Shown piece after piece: positions 55,624 through 63,178 of a stretch of 64,000 nt of DNA. Source of the stretch: Streptomyces iranensis (GTDB lineage: Bacteria; Actinomycetota; Actinomycetes; Streptomycetales; Streptomycetaceae); contig NZ_JAGGLR010000030.1 in assembly GCF_017874715.1 (NCBI RefSeq), positions 62,001 to 126,000 of the forward strand, in the 5' to 3' direction. The notes beneath the pieces were generated by a model. That model made no database searches, was not told where the DNA came from, and saw nothing but the letters and a program-made list of their open reading frames with translations. The stretch's first letter is position 1; each line of letters starts with the position of its first letter. The position numbers and the translations under genes are program-made.

Positions 55624-56624
55624 CCGACTGGCAGGACATCCACGACTGGACGGATCTGAGGGCCGTGCGCACCGCGCTCGCCGCGAGGGCCGACCCCGAC
55701 CGCATCCTCGGCGGCCATATGGCGCCGTTGCACTCCGCGGCCTGCTCGGGAAGCGCCGAGGTGCTGGCCGAACTGCTCACGGTGGCGCGGGAGGTGGACC
55801 AGCCGGACGCGGCGGGCCGCACCCCGCTGTGGCACGCGGCGCGCAACTGGGACCGGGAGAAGGCGTCGGCGCTCCTCGCTGCCGGGGCCGACCCCTGGCG
55901 GCCCCGGGAGGCCGACGGACGATGTCCGGGCGAGCTGGCGTGGTGGACGCCGCTGGCCGACCTGGTGGCCGGGGCGCCCGGCGCCCGCGAGCCGTCCCCC
56001 GAGGAGCGGGCCGCGCAGCGGACGGCCGATGAGCTGATAGCCGCCTTCGACGGCGAGGGCGGGGAGTATCAGGACTGGGGCTGTGTGGCGTTCGTGGCCG
56101 GGCGGAGCGTGCCGGAGGTCGTGGCCGCGCTGGGCGGAGACATCGTCGCCACCATCGGCGAGGACGAGGGCGAGGGCGAGGACGGTGCGGAAGGCGGCGA
56201 GGCCGACTACGCGGATGTCCTGTTGGAGGAGGAGGGGCGGCTGCTGGTCGGCGCGGCGCCCGGCGGCGTGGTGCTCCAGCAGTTCGACGGGATCGCCATC
56301 CATGGCGAGGAGGTGCTGGCACCGCTTTCCCGGGGCACCGTGGCCGTCTCGGTCTTCGACCACCCCGACGCGTTCATCCATCCCTCCATAGCCCGTGACG
56401 GGGCGATGTGTTCCTGCCAGGAGGTCATGCTCGATCCGGAGCAGGGCGATCCGGAGGAGGCGTGGCGGTATCGGTTCGGGGACGGCGGGCATCCGTCCGG
56501 CTGGACGGCGCGGGCGCTGGCGATGGCCGCCGCGGTCACGGGGGTCGCGGTCGACGGCGGTCCGCGCTGGATCGGCCGGCCGGGCAGCGCCGTCATTCTG
56601 CTGCCCGAGCGGCTGCGGGACTGA
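55620..56624 (+). CDS. Ankyrin-repeat protein with C-terminal DUF6461-like domain
   Basis: A 334-residue protein. Ankyrin repeats (about 30-110) include GHMAPLHSAACSGSAEVLAEL and AAGRTPLWHAARNWDREKA. The rest, with YQDWGCVAFVAGRSVPEVVAAL and a very acidic stretch DEGEGEDGAEGGEADY, resembles DUF6461 proteins common in Streptomyces. The function is probably binding. The ATG overlaps the oxoprolinase stop, so the protein is coupled to that enzyme, although no biochemical link is known. Confidence 0.78.
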   Translation: MTDWQDIHDWTDLRAVRTALAARADPDRILGGHMAPLHSAACSGSAEVLAELLTVAREVDQPDAAGRTPLWHAARNWDREKASALLAAGADPWRPREADGRCPGELAWWTPLADLVAGAPGAREPSPEERAAQRTADELIAAFDGEGGEYQDWGCVAFVAGRSVPEVVAALGGDIVATIGEDEGEGEDGAEGGEADYADVLLEEEGRLLVGAAPGGVVLQQFDGIAIHGEEVLAPLSRGTVAVSVFDHPDAFIHPSIARDGAMCSCQEVMLDPEQGDPEEAWRYRFGDGGHPSGWTARALAMAAAVTGVAVDGGPRWIGRPGSAVILLPERLRD

Positions 56625-56881
56625 CTCCCCTGGGAGGGGCGTCAACTGCCGGGACTGCCGCTCCTGGGAGGGGCCCCAGGCCGCCCCGGGGCTCAACCCG
56701 GTAGCCCGATATGAGACATGGCGTGTTCGGATCCGTTTGCCGCCGCCACGATCGGAAACCCGAGCCTTGTCAAAGCCCGCCCGGACGCGCCCGCATGACC
56801 CACGGGCGCCCGCCCCGCGCACCCCGCGCGTGAGCCCGACGGCGGGTGCTTTCAGCAACGTCGTTCACGGAAGGGGCAGCC

Positions 56882-57148
56882 ATGGCCTGGTGGCATGAAG
56901 CCGAATGCACGCACGAGGATCCGGAGCTGTTCTTCCCCGTGGGGGTGGCGGGTCCGGCCGCCCGGCGGCAGGAGACGCTGGCCAAGGAGGTCTGCCGGCG
57001 CTGTCCGGTGATCCAGGAATGCCTGGACTACGCACTGGAGAGCGGAATGACCCACGGGGTTTGGGGCGGTACCGGTGAGGAGGAGCGCCGCGCGCTGCGC
57101 CGCAAGGCACAGCGCAGGGAGCGCGTCGGCGCACGGCGCGCCCGCTGA
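56882..57148 (+). CDS. WhiB-like (Wbl) iron-sulfur transcription factor
   Basis: An 88-residue Wbl protein that binds a [4Fe-4S] cluster through C9, C38, C41 and C47 (CxxC-x5-C). GVWGG follows at about 60 and a basic C-terminal tail RRKAQRRERVGARRAR (shortened here) contacts DNA. Wbl proteins act with the principal sigma factor in development, antibiotic production and redox response. Which of the Wbl subclasses it belongs to is unclear. The ATG at 56882 follows GGAAGGGG. The 257-base upstream region contains a repeated CCTGGGAGGGGC (from 56628). Confidence 0.93.
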   Translation: MAWWHEAECTHEDPELFFPVGVAGPAARRQETLAKEVCRRCPVIQECLDYALESGMTHGVWGGTGEEERRALRRKAQRRERVGARRAR

Positions 57149-57211
57149 GCGCTCCGCGGGAAGCGCCGCGAGGCGCGGTCGTTCATCCGCGGCCGCGTCG
57201 TGGCCGGCCAC

Positions 57212-57319
57212 GCGGCGGAGCCGCATATCGACGCAGCCGCGGCGGAGCCGCATATCGACGCAGCCGCGGCCTAGCCGCATATCGACACAGCCGCGGCGGA
57301 GCCGCGCATCGACACGGCC
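57212..57319. repeat. Four tandem 27-bp repeats
   Basis: Exact 27-base steps of a unit beginning GCGGCGGAGCCGCATATCGA. Each unit contains the small palindrome GCGGCGGAGCCGC, so the array could fold. It lies between the convergent Wbl and pxpC genes and may end transcription of both. Confidence 0.85.
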
Positions 57320-57368
57320 CCACGCCCTTCGGGCGCACCCGAACCGCACCGGACTTCAGCGAGGCCGC

Positions 57369-58280
57369 TCAGCCGCCGTCCGGCACGGTCCGTCCGGCAG
57401 GCGGCCCCCAGGAGACCCGGACCAGCGGGGCGAAGCGCACCGGAGTGCCGGGGGCGGCCTGCGCCGCGGCGGCCAGATACCGCTCCGGCACGACGCCGAC
57501 GACCGGGTAGCCGCCGGTCGTCGGATGGTCGGCGAGGAAGAGCACCGGCCGTCCGTCCGGCGGGACTTGGAGCGCGCCGAGCGCCATGCCCTCACTGGCC
57601 AGCTCGCCGTCGCGCGCCCGCTCCAGCGACGGGCCCTCGGTCCGCAGGCCGATCCGGTTGCTCGCGGCCGCGACGCGGAAGTCTCCGGTGGAGAGGGTGC
57701 GCAGCCCCGCGGGGGTGAACCAGTCGTCGCGGGGGCCGAGTACCACGGGGAGCACCAGTTCGGGTGCGACGCCCCGATGCGGCACCCCGTCCACGGCGGG
57801 CACCGGCCCGCGCGGCCGCCCGAGCCGCAGCACCGCGCCGTCCGCGAGCGGCGCCGGGCCCAGCCCGGAGAGCACATCCGTGGCCCGGCTGCCGAGCACC
57901 CGCTCGGCCTCGACACCGCCGTCGAACGCCACATAGCTGCGCACCCCGTGGGCGGCGGCCCCGGCCTCCAGGAGCGCGCCCGACGGCACCCGTACGGCCG
58001 CGCCCCACGCGACGGGGCGGCCGTCGACCGTGACCGGGCAGGGCGCGCCGGTGACCGCGACCGTCGCGGGGCGGCGCAGCCGCACCGCACAGCCGGTCAG
58101 CGTGGTCTCCAGGGTCGCGGCCCCTTCGGCGTTGCCCACCAGGCGGTTGGCGAGCCGGTGGGCGGGCTGGTCGAGCGCCCCCGAGCGGGGCACTCCGAGA
58201 TGGGCATGGCCGACGCGGCCGAGATCCTGGACGGTGGTCAGGGCTCCCGGCCGTACGACGACGAAGGCGCTGTCGGTCAT
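57369..58280 (-). CDS. pxpC: 5-oxoprolinase subunit C PxpC (KipA/biotin-dependent carboxyltransferase family)
   Basis: Third subunit of the bacterial 5-oxoprolinase PxpABC. The 303-residue protein has the AHS2/KipA fold with RPGALTTVQDLGRVGHAHLGVPRSG (core TTVQDLGRVGH) at the N terminus, SYVAFDGGVE in the middle and FLADHPTTGGYPVVG near the end. Its ATG overlaps the pxpB stop (ATGA). In Bacillus the homologue KipA pairs with KipI in kinase control, but the linked PxpA here makes the oxoprolinase role the right one. Confidence 0.93.
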   Translation of the reverse strand: MTDSAFVVVRPGALTTVQDLGRVGHAHLGVPRSGALDQPAHRLANRLVGNAEGAATLETTLTGCAVRLRRPATVAVTGAPCPVTVDGRPVAWGAAVRVPSGALLEAGAAAHGVRSYVAFDGGVEAERVLGSRATDVLSGLGPAPLADGAVLRLGRPRGPVPAVDGVPHRGVAPELVLPVVLGPRDDWFTPAGLRTLSTGDFRVAAASNRIGLRTEGPSLERARDGELASEGMALGALQVPPDGRPVLFLADHPTTGGYPVVGVVPERYLAAAAQAAPGTPVRFAPLVRVSWGPPAGRTVPDGG

Positions 58281-58927
58281 GGAGCCGCCCCTGCCGGGGC
58301 CGGGCTATCCGATACCGGGATGAAGCGGACGCGAGTGCCGGGGGTGAACAGCGCCGCCGGTTCCCGTGCGGCGTCCCACAGCACGGTGTCCGTGGTGCCG
58401 ATGAGCTGCCAGCCGCCGGGGGACGAGCGCGGATAGACGCCCGTGTACCCGCCCGCGAGGGCCACCGAGCCGACCGGCACCCGGGTCCTGGGCGTGGCGT
58501 GGCGCGGTACGTGGAATCGCTCGGGCAGCCCCGTCAGATAGCCGAAGCCGGGCGCGAAGCCGCAGAAGGCCACCCGGAACTCGGCGCCGGAGTGGATCCG
58601 TACGGCCTCCTCGGGCGTCACCCCCCACCGCCGCGCGACCTCGTCCAGATCGGGCCCGTCGTAGCGCACGGGCACCTCGACGATCTCGCTGTCGCCCCGG
58701 TCGAGGGGCGGTATCCGCCAGCCGGGCAGCTCGGCCGCGAGCCGTCCGGGGTCGGCGAGCCCGTCGAGGAACACGGTGCGGGCGGCGGGCACGATCTCGC
58801 GCAGGGCGGGCAGCCGCCGCTCGGCGGCGCGGCGCAGCAGCTCGGCGTGGAGCGCCTCGGCCGCCTCACCGCTGTCGAGCTCGATGAGCAGCCCGTGCTC
58901 GCCGACGGGCAGGGTCCGCACCGTCAT
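58277..58927 (-). CDS. pxpB: 5-oxoprolinase subunit B PxpB (KipI family)
   Basis: A 216-residue AHS1/KipI protein. The signature is VAFCGFAPGFGYLTGLP, then HVPRHATPRTRVPVGSVALA and PGGWQLIGTTD. With PxpC it forms the ATP-using complex that activates 5-oxoproline for hydrolysis. Both its start and its stop overlap the neighbouring genes by four bases, so the three subunits are translationally coupled. The open frame upstream of 58927 is not part of it. Confidence 0.93.
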   Translation of the reverse strand: MTVRTLPVGEHGLLIELDSGEAAEALHAELLRRAAERRLPALREIVPAARTVFLDGLADPGRLAAELPGWRIPPLDRGDSEIVEVPVRYDGPDLDEVARRWGVTPEEAVRIHSGAEFRVAFCGFAPGFGYLTGLPERFHVPRHATPRTRVPVGSVALAGGYTGVYPRSSPGGWQLIGTTDTVLWDAAREPAALFTPGTRVRFIPVSDSPAPAGAAP

Positions 58928-59703
58928 ATGAACGCCGCCACGCGCACCCCCGCGGCGGCCAGCTCGGATCGCACCCGGCGGGCGAGGTCGGCGGCGCCGG
59001 GGGTGTCGCCGTGGACGCACAGCGAGCGCACGTCCACCTCGATGCGCCGTCCGTCGACCGAGGTCACCGCGCGGTCGCGGGCGAAGCCCAGGGCGCGCTT
59101 GACCACCGTGTCCGGGTCGTGGACCACGGCGCCGGGCTCGCCGCGCGGCACGAGCGTCCCGGCGGCGGTGTAGGCGCGATCGGCGAACGCCTCGGCGATC
59201 ACCGGCAGCCCGGCCACGCGGGCCGCCTCGTGCAGCCGGGACCCGGGCAGCCCCAGCACCGGCAGCGGACCGCCGGCGGCCAGGTGGACGCCCTCGACCA
59301 CGGCGGCGGCCTGCGCCTCGTCGTGCACGCTGCGGTTGTAGAGCGCGCCATGGGGTTTGACGTAGTGCACCCGCGTCCCGGCGGCGCGGGCGAAGATCTC
59401 CAGCGCCCCGATCTGATAGGCGATCTCGTCGGCCAGCTCCCGGGCCGGTACGTCCATGCTGCGCCGGCCGAAACCGGCCAGGTCCCGGTAGGAGACCTGG
59501 GCCCCGACGCGCACCCCGCGCTCGGCGGCCAGCTCGCACACCCGGCGCATGGTCGAGGGGTCCCCGGCGTGGAAGCCGCAGGCGACATTGGCACTGGTGA
59601 CGATGGACAGCAGGGCCTCGTCGTCGGTGAGCTGCCAGCGGCCGAACCCCTCGCCGAGGTCGGCGTTGAGATCGATGGACAGGTTCGCCAAGGATGCGGT
59701 CAT
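58924..59703 (-). CDS. pxpA: 5-oxoprolinase subunit A PxpA (LamB/YcsF family)
   Basis: A 259-residue TIM-barrel subunit of 5-oxoprolinase, normal family length. SIDLNADLGEGFGRW is the N-terminal hallmark. Others are VNVACGFHAGDPSTM-type ANVACGFHAGDP and VKPHGALYNRSVHDE, with metal or catalytic acids and histidines in place. The ATG at 59703 sits about 50 bases after the promoter at 59755-59784. First gene of the pxpABC operon, divergent from the GntR regulator. Confidence 0.94.
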   Translation of the reverse strand: MTASLANLSIDLNADLGEGFGRWQLTDDEALLSIVTSANVACGFHAGDPSTMRRVCELAAERGVRVGAQVSYRDLAGFGRRSMDVPARELADEIAYQIGALEIFARAAGTRVHYVKPHGALYNRSVHDEAQAAAVVEGVHLAAGGPLPVLGLPGSRLHEAARVAGLPVIAEAFADRAYTAAGTLVPRGEPGAVVHDPDTVVKRALGFARDRAVTSVDGRRIEVDVRSLCVHGDTPGAADLARRVRSELAAAGVRVAAFI

Positions 59704-59754
59704 ATCCGTCCGTTCGGGCGTGGGGGATACGTGAGGGGATGCGGATGGCACCAC

Positions 59755-59784
59755 AAGGTAAGCGATCGTTGAACGATCCGACAA
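59755..59784 (-). promoter_or_regulatory. Promoter and GntR operator of pxpABC
   Basis: On the minus strand, TTGTCG (59784-59779) and TACCTT (59760-59755) are spaced by 18 bases. The spacer contains the perfect palindrome GATCGTT-G-AACGATC (59764-59778). The promoter at 60747 has the same design. A repressor bound in the spacer would block RNA polymerase. Confidence 0.7.
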
Positions 59785-59863
59785 GATGGTTGTTGTCCGG
59801 CGACGGTTTCTGGGCTTGACTTCTCGCTATACGGGACGAACGAGACACCGAACAGGGGCTGAT

Positions 59864-60691
59864 GTGGCGAACGGGGCAAAGGGTGCAAACCGCCGTTCCG
59901 GCGAGTCGTCGGACGAGTCGCCGGAGGTGTCGGAGGCGCCGGCGATGGCGGAAGTCGCGGAGCCGGTGGAACCGGTGGAGCCGGCCGGGTACGCCCCGGC
60001 CCCCGGTCTCGCCGCCGGGCTCGAGGCCGACCGGGCGCTGCTGGGGCGCACCAGCACGGCCGAGCGCGTCGCGGACATCCTGCGCGACCGCATCGCCGAG
60101 GGGTTCTTCCCGCCCGGCACCCGGCTGTCCGAGGACAGCGTGGGCGGCGCGCTCGGCGTCTCGCGCAACACCCTCCGGGAGGCGTTCCGCCTGCTGACCC
60201 ACGAGCGGCTGCTGGTGCACGAGCTGAACCGCGGCGTCTTCGTCCGCGTCGTCACGGTGGACGACCTCAACGACATCTACCGCGTTCGCCGGCTCGTCGA
60301 ATGCGCGGCGGTGCGCGGCCTGGGCGAGCCGCCGTACGAGGTGCGGGCGGTCGAGGCGGCGGTCCTGGCGGGCGAGCGCGCCGCCCGGGACCGGGCCTGG
60401 CAGGACCTGTCCACCGCCAATATCCGCTTCCACCAAGCGATCGTCTCCCTCGCCGGAAGCCCCCGCGCCGATGAACTCATGCGCGGGGTGCTGGCCGAGC
60501 TCCGGCTGGTCTTCCACGTCATGGCCGACCCCCGCCGCTTCCACGCCCCCTATCTGGTGCGCAACCGACAGATCCTGGAGGTGCTCCAGGGCGGCGACGC
60601 GGTGGAGGCCGAGCGGCTGCTCGCCTCCTATCTGGACGATTCCCAGGGACAGTTGGCCGACGCCTACGGGCGCAAGATGTCCCGTCGATAG
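59864..60691 (+). CDS. GntR/FadR-family (FCD) transcriptional regulator of the oxoproline genes
   Basis: A 275-residue regulator. The winged helix-turn-helix is AERVADILRDRIAEGFFPPGT, then LSEDSVGGALGVSRNTLREAFRLL. The C-terminal FCD ligand domain follows, with metal-binding-like DLNDIYRVRRLVE and ANIRFHQAIVSLAGSP. The N-terminal 60 residues are acidic and low complexity (VAEPVEPVEP). The GTG at 59864 has AGGGG five bases upstream; an ATG at 59945 would remove the low-complexity part. Similar operators lie on both sides (59764 and 60753), so it probably represses pxpABC, itself and the transporter operon, with oxoproline as the likely ligand. Confidence 0.85.
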   Translation: MANGAKGANRRSGESSDESPEVSEAPAMAEVAEPVEPVEPAGYAPAPGLAAGLEADRALLGRTSTAERVADILRDRIAEGFFPPGTRLSEDSVGGALGVSRNTLREAFRLLTHERLLVHELNRGVFVRVVTVDDLNDIYRVRRLVECAAVRGLGEPPYEVRAVEAAVLAGERAARDRAWQDLSTANIRFHQAIVSLAGSPRADELMRGVLAELRLVFHVMADPRRFHAPYLVRNRQILEVLQGGDAVEAERLLASYLDDSQGQLADAYGRKMSRR

Positions 60692-60746
60692 AGGTTTCCC
60701 AGCGGTAAACGATCCGGCGGGGCCGGAACAAGTTCGTTTCAGGCTC

Positions 60747-60776
60747 TTGTCGGATCGTTGAACGAACGCCTAGCCT
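60747..60776 (+). promoter_or_regulatory. Promoter and GntR operator of the DUF969-DUF979-pcp operon
   Basis: TTGTCG (60747-60752) and TAGCCT (60771-60776) spaced by 18 bases. The spacer holds GATCGTT-G-AACGAAC (one mismatch to the palindrome at 59764). A half-site AACGATCC occurs at 60707. The ATG at 60832 is about 50 bases further on, as with pxpA. Confidence 0.7.
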
Positions 60777-60831
60777 CCGGTGCACCCTCCTCACGCCCCC
60801 GTGAGGTCCTTGTGCGCGGAAGGCGGGACGC

Positions 60832-61554
60832 ATGATCGTTCTCCTTGGCGTCCTCGTGGTGATCCTCGGATTCGCCACACGACGCAACCCGTTGCTGGTG
60901 GTGGGGGTCGCCGGCATCGCCACCGGACTGCTGGCCAAGCTCTCGCCCCAGGAGATCCTGGCGGCCTTCGGCAACGGCTTCGCCTCCAGCCGCTCGGTGA
61001 CGATCTTCGTCATCACCCTGCCCGTGATCGGCCTCCTGGAGCGCCACGGCCTCCAGGAACAGGCCCGTACCCTCATCGGCCGGCTGGGCAAGCTCACCAC
61101 CGGCCGGTTCCTCGCCCTCTACCTGTTGCTGCGCCAGCTCACCGCCGCCCTCGGCCTCACCAGCATCGGCGGCCCGGCCCAGAGCGTCCGGCCCATGGTC
61201 GCGCCGATGGCCGAGGGCGCCGCGGAGCGCCGCCACGGCCCGCTGCCCGAGCGGGTCCGCGAGCGCGTCCGCTCGTACTCCGCCAGCGCCGACACGGTCG
61301 GGCTGTTCTTCGGCGAGGACTGCTTCCTGGCCATCGGCTCGATCCTGCTGATCACCGGGTTCGTCAACACCACGTACCACACCCACCTGGAGCCCCTGCA
61401 GCTGGCGCTGTGGGCCATCCCCACCGCCGTCTGCGCCTTCCTCATCCACGGCTTCCGGCTGCTGCGCCTGGACCGCTCGCTGGACCACGACCTCGCCGCC
61501 TCCGGCGGCCGATCCGCTGCCGAGGGCAGCCGCACCGCGGAGGAAGCCAAGTGA
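60832..61554 (+). CDS. DUF969 membrane protein, probable transporter subunit
   Basis: A 240-residue membrane protein with about five hydrophobic helices, such as MIVLLGVLVVILGF at the start and TIFVITLPVIGLLE. LRQLTAALGLTSIGGPAQSVRPMV and FFGEDCFLAIGSILLITGF are family hallmarks (cores GLTSIGGPAQSVRPM and GEDCFLAIGS). DUF969 always travels with DUF979, and the pair is often beside pyroglutamyl peptidase. A two-part permease for 5-oxoproline or small pyroglutamyl peptides is inferred from context. The GTGA overlap with the next gene supports equal production. Confidence 0.85.
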   Translation: MIVLLGVLVVILGFATRRNPLLVVGVAGIATGLLAKLSPQEILAAFGNGFASSRSVTIFVITLPVIGLLERHGLQEQARTLIGRLGKLTTGRFLALYLLLRQLTAALGLTSIGGPAQSVRPMVAPMAEGAAERRHGPLPERVRERVRSYSASADTVGLFFGEDCFLAIGSILLITGFVNTTYHTHLEPLQLALWAIPTAVCAFLIHGFRLLRLDRSLDHDLAASGGRSAAEGSRTAEEAK

Positions 61555-62519
61555 TCAAGGCGGAGTGGTTCTACTGGCTCGTCGGCGCCGTCTTCCTCGC
61601 CATGGCCGCCCAGATGGTCGTCGACCGCACCAATCCCAAGCGCCTGGGCTCGGCCGCGTTCTGGGGGCTGCTCGGCGGCTGCTTCTTCTACAGCAGCTGG
61701 GTGGTGGAGAAGAAGGCCCCGGCCGAACCGCTGGGCGTCGCCGTCCTCGCCATGGTCTGCCTGGGCGGCTTCCCGCTCACCGGGCGCGGGGTGCCGCGCA
61801 CCACCACGCCCGAGCAGCGCGTCGCATCCGCCGCCCGGCTCGGCAGCAGGCTGTTCGTCCCAGCGCTCACCATTCCGCTGGTCGCCGTCGTCTGCGCCTC
61901 GGCCGTCAAGCACTGGCACATCGGGGGCGAACCGGTCCTGGAGGCGGGCAGCGAGACCATCCTCGGCCTCGGCTTCGGCGCGATCGTCGGGCTGCTGGTC
62001 GCCATGGTCGTGGTGCGCGAGCGGCGGCCCACGGTGCCCCTGCACGCGGGCCGGAGCCTGCTGGAGTCCATGGGCTGGGCGCTGCTGCTGCCCCAGCTGC
62101 TCGCCGTGCTCGGCTCCATCTTCCAGGAGGCAGGGGTCGGCACCCAGGTCGGCAAGATCACCGAACAGGTGCTGCCGGAGGGCCAGAAGTACGTGGCCGT
62201 GGCCGTCTACTGCGTGGGAATGGCCCTGTTCACCGTCATCATGGGCAACGCCTTCGCCGCCTTCCCGGTGATGACCGCCGCCATCGGCTGGCCCGTGCTC
62301 ATCCAGCAGATGCACGGGGACGCGCCCGTCGTCCTCGCCGTCGGCATGCTGGCCGGATTCTGCGGCACGCTCGTGACGCCCATGGCCGCCAACTTCAATC
62401 TGGTGCCCGCCGCCCTGCTGGAACTCAAGGACCAGTACGGGCCCATCAAGGCGCAGATCCCCACCGCCGGGGCGCTGTTGGTCTGCAACATCGCCATCAT
62501 CTCGCTCTTCGCCTTCTGA
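61551..62519 (+). CDS. DUF979 membrane protein, probable transporter subunit
   Basis: A 322-residue polytopic membrane protein, with about nine helices such as FYWLVGAVFLAMAAQMVV and YVAVAVYCVGMALFTVIMG. GNAFAAFPVMTAAIGWP and FCGTLVTPMAANFNLVPAALLE are its conserved parts (core TPMAANFNLVPAALL). Started by a GTG that overlaps the DUF969 stop. Partner of DUF969 in the inferred oxoproline permease. Fifteen bases separate it from pcp. Confidence 0.85.
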   Translation: MIKAEWFYWLVGAVFLAMAAQMVVDRTNPKRLGSAAFWGLLGGCFFYSSWVVEKKAPAEPLGVAVLAMVCLGGFPLTGRGVPRTTTPEQRVASAARLGSRLFVPALTIPLVAVVCASAVKHWHIGGEPVLEAGSETILGLGFGAIVGLLVAMVVVRERRPTVPLHAGRSLLESMGWALLLPQLLAVLGSIFQEAGVGTQVGKITEQVLPEGQKYVAVAVYCVGMALFTVIMGNAFAAFPVMTAAIGWPVLIQQMHGDAPVVLAVGMLAGFCGTLVTPMAANFNLVPAALLELKDQYGPIKAQIPTAGALLVCNIAIISLFAF

Positions 62520-62533
62520 AGGGGGCCGCTGCT

Positions 62534-63178
62534 GTGACCCGCGTGCTTCTCACCGGCTTCGAACCCTTCGCGGGCTCGGCCGTCAACCCGTCGTGGCAGG
62601 CCGTGTCCCTGGTGGCCGCCGATCCGCCGCCCGGCACCGAGGTCACGGCCGTACAACTCGCCTGCGTCTTCGGCACCGCCCTGGAGGAGCTTTCCGCCGC
62701 CGTGGCGGAGGCCGACCCCGACCTGGTGCTGTGCGTGGGCCAGGCGGGCGGCCGTCCCGGTGTCACCGTCGAACGAGTGGCGATCAACGTGGACGACGCC
62801 CGCATACCCGACAACGCCGGGCGGCAGCCCATCGACGCACCGGTAGTCCAGGGCGGCCCCGCCGCCTACTTCGCGTCCCTGCCCGTCAAGGCCTGTGTCG
62901 CGGCCGTCCGCGAGGCCGGGATTCCGGCCGCCGTCTCACAGACCGCCGGAACGTTTGTGTGCAATCACGTCTTCTACGGTCTGGCCCATCTCATCGCCAC
63001 CGAGCGGCCCGCCCTGCGCGGCGGCTTCGTCCACCTCCCGTACGCGCCCGAACAGGTCGTGGACGGCGCCGAACCCGCACTTCCCGCCGCCATGGCCGCC
63101 GACGCGCTGCGGGCGATCATCGGGGCGGCCGTGAACACCCGGACCGATCTGCGCGTCGCCGAGGGGGCAACGCATTGA
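62534..63178 (+). CDS. pcp: Pyrrolidone-carboxylate peptidase (pyroglutamyl peptidase I)
   Basis: Cytosolic cysteine peptidase (family C15) that removes N-terminal pyroglutamate from peptides. The 214-residue protein has the triad in the expected register: E80 in GVTVERVAIN, C143 in TAGTFVCNHVFYG and H167 in GGFVHLPYAPEQ. LLTGFEPFAG is the N-terminal hallmark. The GTG follows AAGGGGG. It would release 5-oxoproline for PxpABC and OplA. Its stop overlaps the next start (TTGA). Confidence 0.95.
   Translation: MTRVLLTGFEPFAGSAVNPSWQAVSLVAADPPPGTEVTAVQLACVFGTALEELSAAVAEADPDLVLCVGQAGGRPGVTVERVAINVDDARIPDNAGRQPIDAPVVQGGPAAYFASLPVKACVAAVREAGIPAAVSQTAGTFVCNHVFYGLAHLIATERPALRGGFVHLPYAPEQVVDGAEPALPAAMAADALRAIIGAAVNTRTDLRVAEGATH

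Noticed and set aside
56852..57349. Minus-strand frame with RGCVDMRLR repeats opposite the Wbl gene
   Set aside because: It is the translation of the 27-base repeats and of the Wbl complement. The Wbl gene on the plus strand has a good ribosome site and all four Cys.
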